NCBI RefSeq assembly: GCF_036884655.1
Contig: NC_088359.1
Coordinates: 20,693,501 to 20,757,500, forward strand
DNA from: Musa acuminata AAA Group
Taxonomy: Eukaryota; Streptophyta; Magnoliopsida; Zingiberales; Musaceae
Length of the DNA stretch: 64,000 nt
Direction: 5' to 3'
Positions 57,041-64,000 of this stretch are shown here, in pieces. The stretch's first letter is position 1; each line of letters starts with the position of its first letter. A program made the position numbers and the translations under genes. The notes beneath the pieces are model-generated. The model worked only from the letters and a program-made list of their open reading frames with translations. It was not told the origin of the DNA and did not search any database.

Positions 57041-58970
57041 ATAAACGATAAAAGTTGGAGGACTTCTCAAACAACAATCGATCACTGTTCTCATCGACAT
57101 AGGTAGCGCTAATAACTTCCTAAATAGTAAGGTTTTTACTCGGATGATGCTCCATATCGAAAGTTGCTGCAAGTTCGACATAAAGGTCACCGACGGAAGA
57201 ATCCTAAAGTGCGATCAAAGATGTCTATAGGTGAAACTATTACTACAAGACTAAGAAATTATCACTGACTTCTTCCTCCTACCAATTGATGGCTATGAGG
57301 CCATACTTGGCATAGAATGTCTGACGATGCTAGGTGATGTCTCTTGGAACTTCTCCAAATTAATTATGAAATTCTACTGCAAAGGCAAACAGATCATCCT
57401 ACGCGGAAGCAACGTAACTACCGTTTCGACCCAACGAATGGAGAAAGTTTTGCACAAGGTAAATGGTGACTTTTTGATGCATCTCCAGCAGCAACCAGAG
57501 GGGAAAAATATAGAAATTGAAGATCAAAATCTAGCCCAATTGCAAACTGAATTTGCCAACATTTTTGTTGAGCTGCACGGTCTTCCTCCTACTCGGCAAC
57601 ATGACCATCAGATTCTAATCCATCCGGGCAAGCCACTAGCAAACACTTGGCTGTACCAATATCCTCACCTCTAGAAGGATGAAATTGAAAAGATCGTAAA
57701 GGAGGTGCTTGAAATAGGGGTGATTCGGCCAAGTTGCAGCCCTTATTCCTCACTAATGCTACTTGTACGCAAGAAGGACGGAACTTGACGGATGTGCATT
57801 GACTACTGAGCTTTAAATAGCATCACCGTCAAGGACAAGTACCTAATACTAGTGGTGGATGAACTTCTTGATGAGTTAAAAGGAGCTCGAGTCTTCACGA
57901 AGTTGGACCTCTAATCCGGTTACCGCCAAATTCGGGTATGTGAAGACGACATTCCAAAAACTGCATTCTGCACACATAACAGCCATTATGAATTCTTGGC
58001 AATACCTTTTGGACTCACTAATGCTCCTTCAACCTTCTAAAGTCTCATGAACGATATTTTTCAGAGCTTTCTTCATAAATTTGTGCTGGTATTTTTCGAT
58101 GATATTTTCATTTATAGCCCTTCTCTTGAGACTCACTTTCAGCATTTCGGGTTGTTTTGATGGGTCCTTCAAGAGAATACTCTTTTTGTTAAGCAGCCAA
58201 AGTGTAGTTTTCTCCAGCAAAAAGTAGAGTACTTTATGCATATAATATCAAAAGAAGGTGTGGCAATAGACCCCACAAAAATTGAAGTAATGCAAGGTTG
58301 GCCGAAACCTACAAACGTGAAATTACTATGCGGGTTCCTTAGACTAACGGGCTACTACTAAAAATTTGTTAAGGACTATGGGAAGATCAGTGCAGCCCTC
58401 ACTTCTCTACTGAAAAATGATGCCTTTCAATGGTCGGACAAAGCCTCAGCTGCCTTCAACAAACTTAAGGCAGCCATGACGACGACGCTGGTGCTAGCAC
58501 TACAAGATTTTAGCCGACCCTTCACATCATTGAGGCCGACACATCTGGAGTCGAAATTGGAGCCATTCTCATGCAAGATGGTTGACCACTCGCATACACT
58601 AGTAAGGCATTATCTCCCTCCCATCAAAATATATCAATATATGATAAGGAGATGCTCGCCATTGTGCACGCAGTAACGAGATGGAGACCCAACTTGATCA
58701 GTAGGTGATTTCAAATTAGAACCGACTATAAAAACCTTAAGTACTTTTTGGAGCAAAAGATATCATCCCCTGAGCAGCAAAAATGGGTAACGAAACTTCT
58801 TGGATTTGATTGTGACATTATTTACAAAAGGGAAAGAAAACATTATTGTAGATGCACTCTCACAGCTACATGAGTAAGCTAAGTTTTCAGCCATCTCCCT
58901 TCCTACCACCAGCTTCCTCGAGGACATTAGGGAAGAATAAAGAAAGATCCAGAGATTAGCAACATCATAA
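57041..58970 (+). pseudogene. Gyp-2 protease, reverse transcriptase and RNase H
   Basis: The protease reads VLIDIGSANNFLNSKV (catalytic Asp at about 57097). The linker with IECLTMLGDVSWNF is open 57327-57674. RT motifs in order: IRPSCSPYSS, LVRKKDGT, VFTKLDL, FAIPFG-like [11 protein letters not shown], the catalytic FFDDIFIYS (about 58093), and the LTGYY thumb. RNase H shows an AD-SG-EIGAILMQD-like motif with a one-base loss (about 58530) and IYDKEMLAIVHAVTRWRPN. Many nonsense changes are present (for example about 57673, 57787, 57913, 58037). It keeps the RT core that Gyp-1 has lost. Confidence 0.87.
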
Positions 58971-59328
58971 AAAAATTGGAGCAGGATCCAAGTGCAATAG
59001 CCCACTACACTTGGGATTTGAGGGATCTACGCTACAAAGGTCGTATTGTGCTGATACCTGACTTCCCTTGCATCAAAATCATCCCGCATGAAATGCACTC
59101 CACACCTTCAGCAGGGCACTCCAAATTCCTGAGAACCTACAAAAGAGTGAAGCAATATTTTTATTGGAGAGGGTTGAAAAAAATTATTGCAGAATATGTG
59201 GCACAATGTGATGTATGTCGACAGCACAAGGGTCAAACAGTGGCAAGTCCAGGGAAGCTAGAACCACTAGCCATACCGGACTCGGTGTGGACTGACATCT
59301 CCATGGACTTCATCGAAGGGCTGCCACT
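58971..59328 (+). pseudogene. Gyp-2 integrase, first part
   Basis: The frame is open from 58976. It has the HHCC zinc finger (H of EMHSTPSAGH, then CDVCRQHKG), then LEPLAIPDSVWTDISMDFIEGLP, which leads into the DDE core. The frame is cut after GLP by LTR-E and resumes at 61930 with PSKGKSPILMVVDRL. CCACT (59324-59328) is the left target copy. Confidence 0.92.
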
Positions 59329-61929
59329 TGTAACACCCCTCATTTCCGAATTTTCGTATAAATTTCTGGTGATAAAGTAAGCATTTATTTTAAATTGACA
59401 AAAAAAATAGAGTATGAATCAGAGGTAACTTATTTGTAAGATTTGGGAGATCTGTTCAAAAAAAAAAAAAAAAGAATCTGAGGACCTATATGTAAACCCT
59501 AAGGACCTAATCGTGAATATGATAAAAACAAGGACTAAACTGCAAAACGTATAAAATGACAAATTCCACCGTTTAAGCCTCTCTGCCTTCGTTCTTAAGG
59601 AAGCAGAGAAGGCAGCTCGTGGGTGATCAGGGAAAGAAAGAAAGAAGGAGAAGAAGAAGAAGAAGAAGAAGAAGAAGAGAAAAAAATTGGGGCTTTAAGG
59701 GTTCTTGCCCAAATCCTTTCACTTAGGGTCAAAATTTCCAAAGGCAAGTGTTTCTAACCCCATCCTACAGAAAATTAGTCTATGTTTTTATGTTGTTTCA
59801 AAATAAACTGAAGGATTTCTATCTAAAAACTGATATGTCTCTCTTTGGACATAGAACCATGGATTCTGAAATTTTATTGGTAAACTGACCCCTATATACT
59901 ATTTCAGCTATAATTTTTAGTACAAAATGTGAATTCAGGCAGGAACTATTTTTTTTGAAATTAGACTCTTATATCTTCCTTTTGACACTGATTTTGTAGA
60001 TTTTGGGCACCGAATACTTACCCAAACATCTGTTTCAAATGAGCCTATAGACGCTGTAAAACAGGGTTCAAGATTTCTGACCTGTCGATACTAAAATGCC
60101 TATAACTCTCTGTTGAAAATTCTGATTTGTACCAAACTAATTTTATTTGAAACTAGACTTGAAAATATTTCTTTTGACATATAGTTTGAAAATTTTGGAA
60201 TTCAATTGCCTACCCTATTATCTGTTGAATCCGACCCTATAAATTCTGCAAAACAGTGATTGTGTTCTTGACCTTGGGTTACCAAATCAAAGGTAACTCC
60301 GTGTTGGGAACCCTGTTTCATATGAAATTTGTTCCATCAGAATATAGATTGATATATGGTTCGACCATAGCTTTCTTATGGGTATTGGAGCATAATTGAT
60401 ATTCTGAAATATTTGTTTGATGTGCCACTGGAATTCTGTCCGAAATCGAGCTTTGGTCGATTTCGCGTATTCTGTTACATTCCTTTGGATATTTGAATTT
60501 GTCTAACCTTCTTATTGGAATTGAGCTAAATATGATTGCTTGGAATCCCTGTACACTCTTGTTTTCATTTCATTCCAAATCTGAATACATTTGTGAGAGA
60601 TTTGTTCTTTGTTTCGTATTGTCTCGAAAAGGCACATGCACGTTTTGTTGTTCCGCGTGTGCTTCCGATATATGCTACTTATTGTTAAAACTGCCCTCTT
60701 GTACTCTGGTGTGTGGGATTGTCTGGACCTTTGCCAGAAATGGTAAAGGGTATGCGCTTATTGCCCGCTCTGTGGGGTCCCGCTCCGTGGGATATTCTGG
60801 ACCTTTGCCAGAAATGGTAAAGGGTATGTGCTTAGAGCCTGCGATACTCTGCCGGCCCCCTCTGACTTCACCTAGACGTGGGTGGATGGAGCTCCCAGAC
60901 GTGGGAGACTTTTGTCAGGTGGTCATTCAGAAATGGATGAATCACATTCTGACTGAGATCCCACTACACCTTCTATATGTTTGATATGACATCCAGAGTT
61001 TTGGTGAGTTGTTTTTGTTCATGCTCTGGATAAGAATGATATGATTGCAACGTCAAGGGCGACGTTTGAGCTTCTGTACGGTATTTGTTTTGATATGCTC
61101 TGAAATGCTTCATTCACTGATGATTTTTGCTTCGAAATGTTCCATATGCCGTTGATATGCTTCGGAACATTTTATATGCCATTGATAAGCTTCGATATGT
61201 TTCCTTTATTACTGATATGCTCCAATTACTCTATGCCCCATCTGTCAGGAACCAAATATGTAAGATTGAAAGGACAATTGTGCTTCTGCTCCTAATGATA
61301 TTATGTCTACGAAATTGTATATTCTGCCTTGTATTTTGAAACTGTATCTCCTTGGAAATTGTACTATTTTGATATGGATATGTTAGTCACTTGCTGAGCT
61401 CTTTATGCTCACCCCGTTTGTTGATAAATTTTTCAGGATAGTGTATCGCTTGCTTAAATGTTAAGATTGGGCTGAGGCAGTGGAAAGTTTAGAAGATTTT
61501 GGGCAGATCTTTGTTAGCATATATTCTTTTGTTGTATAAGATACTCTGCATCTTATGAAATGTGATGATGAATCTAAACCTGTGGATTTTGTGTAAGATA
61601 AAGGATCCCTCATGTATAGGATTTTGGAATGTTAAGTTAAATTCATGTAATGATATGATCTTATGGTAATCGTTGGTTTGGTGACTGTATAGACTTCCCC
61701 ATTTGTGAATTTATGTTGTGGTTATTATTTTGACGAGTTGAGTTCAGATTGTATGAATTATCGAGTGATGTGTGGTATGTTTATGAATTGCACAGGGTTA
61801 TGAATTTGTAGTCTTTAGAGGTGAAATTTTAATCTGAATGTTTTCTTAGTGACCTCAAATGTGTGTTTGGATCCTGGGTTAGTTATGATGAAATTTTTAA
61901 ATATTGTCGATATTTTGAGGGGTGTGACA
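59329..61929 (+). mobile_element. LTR-E: 2.6 kb solo LTR in Gyp-2 integrase
   Basis: It starts TGTAACACCCC and ends GGGGTGTGACA, with inverted terminal repeats, and is flanked by CCACT (59324-59328) and CCACC (61930-61934), a 5-bp target duplication with one change. Removing it restores the integrase frame at GLP-PSKG. Internal features are an A run (59459-59473), a GAA run (about 59645-59685), repeated blocks such as GGACCTTTGCCAGAAATGGT twice about 61 bp apart (60729 and 60790), and GATATGCTTCGAAA-type repeats (61120-61230). No primer-binding site or internal domain is seen. End style resembles gypsy (Tekay/Del-like) LTRs; this is inference. Confidence 0.88.
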
Positions 61930-62731
61930 CCACCTTCCAAAGGTAAAAGTCCAATTCTCATGGTGGTTGATCGACTTACGAAATATGCTTATTTTTGTGC
62001 TGTGCGAAATCCCTACACTACTGCTAGTATTGCCTAGATTTTCATAGAAAATATTATTAAACTACATGGGATGCCAAGGTCCATTGTAAATGATCATGAC
62101 AGAATCTTCGCTAGTAAATTTTGGACCAAGTTATTTCAGTTATAAGGCACCAAACTCAAGATAAGCACAGCATATCATCTACAAACTGACGGCCAAACAG
62201 AGATGGTAAATAGGTGTTTAGAGACGTACCTTCGGTGTTTCGCTAGTGACTGGCCAAAGGAGTGGGCGAAAGGGATTCCTTGGGCTGAATGGTGGTATAA
62301 TACTACATATCATTCATCTACCAAATTTTCCCCTTATAAAGCATTGTATGGTCGGCCGACCCTTGTGATTCCAAAGTATGTAATTGGCTCGGCCAAGGTA
62401 GATCAGGTCGACCAAGAATTGATTGACAGGGACAAACTCCTACAACTATTAAAAGATAATCTCTTTACCTCTCAAGTCAGAATGAAGCAACAAGCTGACA
62501 CACGATGAAGCAAAAGAGAATTTTCAGTAGGAGATTGGGTTTATCTTCGCCTACAACCATACAAGGAACTCTCCATCAACACTCGAGCCTCCATGAAGCT
62601 ATCCCCATATTTTCATGGGCCCTATCAGATCATAGAGCGTATTGGAGCCATGGCGTATAGACTTAAATTGCCTAAGGATGCCAAAATTCACCTTGTCTTC
62701 CATGTGTCATGCTTGAAGCCCAAGTTGGGAG
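61930..62731 (+). pseudogene. Gyp-2 integrase, second part
   Basis: The integrase core is completed here: first Asp in VVDRLTKYAYF, second in [12 protein letters not shown], Glu in TDGQTEMVNRCLETY, with the spacing of a DD35E enzyme. The C-terminal GPY-like region (VGDWVYLRLQPY, SPYFHGPYQIIERIG, FHVSCLKPKLG) follows. Stops occur at about 62035, 62140 and 62506. The chromodomain expected next is missing because a copia LTR begins at 62732. Confidence 0.92.
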
Positions 62732-64000
62732 TGCTGAATCTCGGATTTTGATGATGAAACCAATCGATAAATGTTTATGTTTTAATCTGCATTTTGAGTG
62801 ATGCAGGATGCTTCAATCAAGATGAGACAATTAAAGTAGGAAGAATCAAGTTGTGTTGGAGGAAAACATGTCAGAAGATTGAACGTTAGACTAGTGGATC
62901 GGGTCATAGATTCGGGCATCAGGCCAAGAAGAGCAGATATTACGCTAAGGATATTGGAGTTGTGGAGTCAACTGGCCGATTGGGCAATAGGCCGCAAGAG
63001 AGGACAATGCGCCGAAGAATCGAACAAAGCGTCGAGGGACCAATGACATATCGGACAACTTGATTAATGCTTAGTATTAATTGTCTAGATTGAAGTGTGT
63101 TTTACATGTGCAGGATTAACTACGATAGCAAGGCATGTAGCAAAATGAAGTCCCGGAGTCAAGGACGCAATTTCGTTGAGAGTTCGAGAGTTTGTCGGAA
63201 GTACGGACGTTCGTCGGAAGTCCGGACGTTCGTCGGAAGTCCGGACGTTCGTCGGAATTCCGGACGTTTGTCGGAAGTTCTGACGGAACTAGCTGAGAAG
63301 TCTCAGAGCTTGCTAGAGAAGCTCATCAGAACTCACCAAGAAGATCGTTGTGAAGTCCAAGAGCTTACCGAGAGTCCACCAGAACATTGCCAAGAGATCG
63401 TCGGAAGTTCGTAGGAAGATCATCGAAAGCTTGTTAGAAGAATAGACTTACGGACTTATTTAGATCAAATTATGTCTTAAATGTCGTAGTAAGCACGTAA
63501 TTAGATTTGAATTTGGGCCAACCAAATTAGGGGCCAACTAGGCCCATGTAAGGACTGTGTTGGGCCCAATAAGAGGCCCAAACAGTGCCCCAAGAAGTCT
63601 CACCATCATGGCACAGTCTTCGAGATTATGTCAAGTGATGGTACTGCCAGTTTGGGTAGTTGTATCGCCCCTAGCAGGGTGCCAGGTGGTGGTACTACCC
63701 AACACTGCCCTCTAGGTAGTGGTACCGCTAGACCTGGGTTGTGGTACCACCCAGGGCAGTGTCAGCGTCAGACTAACACTAGGTGGTGGTACCGCCCGTG
63801 CTCTGGGAACCCAGGATGGAAAAGTTTTAGGCTCCAAGTTTGAATCAACTTGAAGCCTATAAATACCCCTCTCATCCTTGGTTAAAGCACACAAGCACAA
63901 AGAGTCTAAAAACAAAGAAACGCTGCTGCAATCTCTTTAGAAATTCCCTCCTCCAAGTTTAAGTGTTAGAATTCTATTTAAGAGAGGAGAGTGAGTGCTT
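62732..64000 (+). mobile_element. D-like copia LTR, running off the window
   Basis: It begins TGCTGAATCTCGG (family TGTTGAATCTCGG) directly after the Gyp-2 integrase. It includes a second domain typical of D-like LTRs (CCGATTGGGCAATAGGCCG), a 20-bp tandem repeat (63196-63280), a palindrome cluster (63630-63800) and TATAAATA at 63858-63865. The 3' end is outside the window. Confidence 0.87.
63196..63280. repeat. 20-bp tandem repeat with palindromic core
   Basis: About four copies of GTCGGAAGTCCGGACGTTC lie in tandem, with TCCGGA as a perfect palindromic core. It lies in U3 of the LTR, well upstream of the TATA box. The related LTRs at 342-395 and 16000-16140 have only scattered single units. 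Confidence 0.88.

Noticed and set aside
60493..60984. Open frame of 163 codons in LTR-E, partly similar in translation to a frame at 10437-10700
   Set aside because: The similarity follows from the DNA homology of the two LTR copies, and the frames differ in length and are broken outside the shared block; no evidence of coding.
59329..61929. LTR-E as a Helitron or DNA transposon
   Set aside because: TG...CA ends with short inverted repeats, a 5-bp target duplication, and no transposase or hairpin end; LTR fits best.
1..64000. Host protein-coding gene or gene fragment
   Set aside because: Every frame with recognisable motifs is gag or pol of copia or gypsy; the remaining long frames are compositional.

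Overview
This window is repeat DNA from a large plant nuclear genome. I found no convincing host gene. Almost everything is LTR retrotransposon sequence: Ty1/copia elements of the SIRE/Maximus (sirevirus) type, with 1.2-1.8 kb LTRs, and Ty3/gypsy chromoviruses with LTRs of about 0.4 kb. Both use a primer-binding site matching initiator tRNA-Met (TGGTATCAGAGC). The family mix and LTR style remind me of Zingiberales such as Musa/Ensete, but that is memory-based and weak; 'plant, probably monocot' is the safer statement.

Names used below: Cop = copia element, Gyp = gypsy element. Layout: 1-1974 is the 3' end of Cop-C0 (+). 1975-2284 is an LTR fragment. 2285-5413 is Cop-F (+; LTR, gag, start of pol). 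5414-10140 is Cop-A' (-; 3' LTR and most of pol). 10141-12505 is LTR-E' (-), a truncated long LTR. 12506-12872 and 46212-47523 are the leader and split 5' LTR of Cop-D (-). Gyp-1 (+, 12873-46206) lies inside the Cop-D LTR. Cop-A (+, 15806-33568) lies inside the Gyp-1 protease, and Cop-B (-, 20063-31152) lies inside Cop-A pol. Cop-C (+, 34640-44770) is a second insertion in Gyp-1. Each of these four insertions has an exact 5-bp target duplication (gaagg, ctaat, gatac, tgcac), so the order of events can be read directly: Cop-D, then Gyp-1, then Cop-A and Cop-C independently, with Cop-B after Cop-A.

To the right, 47524-48915 is Cop-H (-; LTR part and 3' leader). 48916-51939 is Gyp-3 (-), a heavily deleted chromovirus carrying a sirevirus solo LTR (49888-51093, TSD gtaca). 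51940-53035 is a GC-rich stretch with degenerate repeats. 53036-54678 is AT-rich sequence and a patchwork of LTR pieces. 54679-62731 is Gyp-2 (+), interrupted in its integrase by a 2.6 kb solo LTR-E (59329-61929). 62732-64000 is a copia LTR running off the window.

All coding regions carry stops, frameshifts or deletions, so I annotate them as pseudogenes. The most interesting signal is an in-frame UAG at the same place between gag and protease in every sirevirus copy that retains this region (five occurrences, in element groups that have clearly diverged). The protease frame has no AUG before its catalytic Asp in three of the four elements, which suggests programmed stop-codon readthrough. 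Other notable points are arrays of GGCGGT/ACCGCC palindromes upstream of every sirevirus TATA box, a 2.99 kb tandem duplication of pol inside Cop-B, a doubled 5' LTR in Cop-C, and filler DNA at the truncated 3' LTR of Cop-A.
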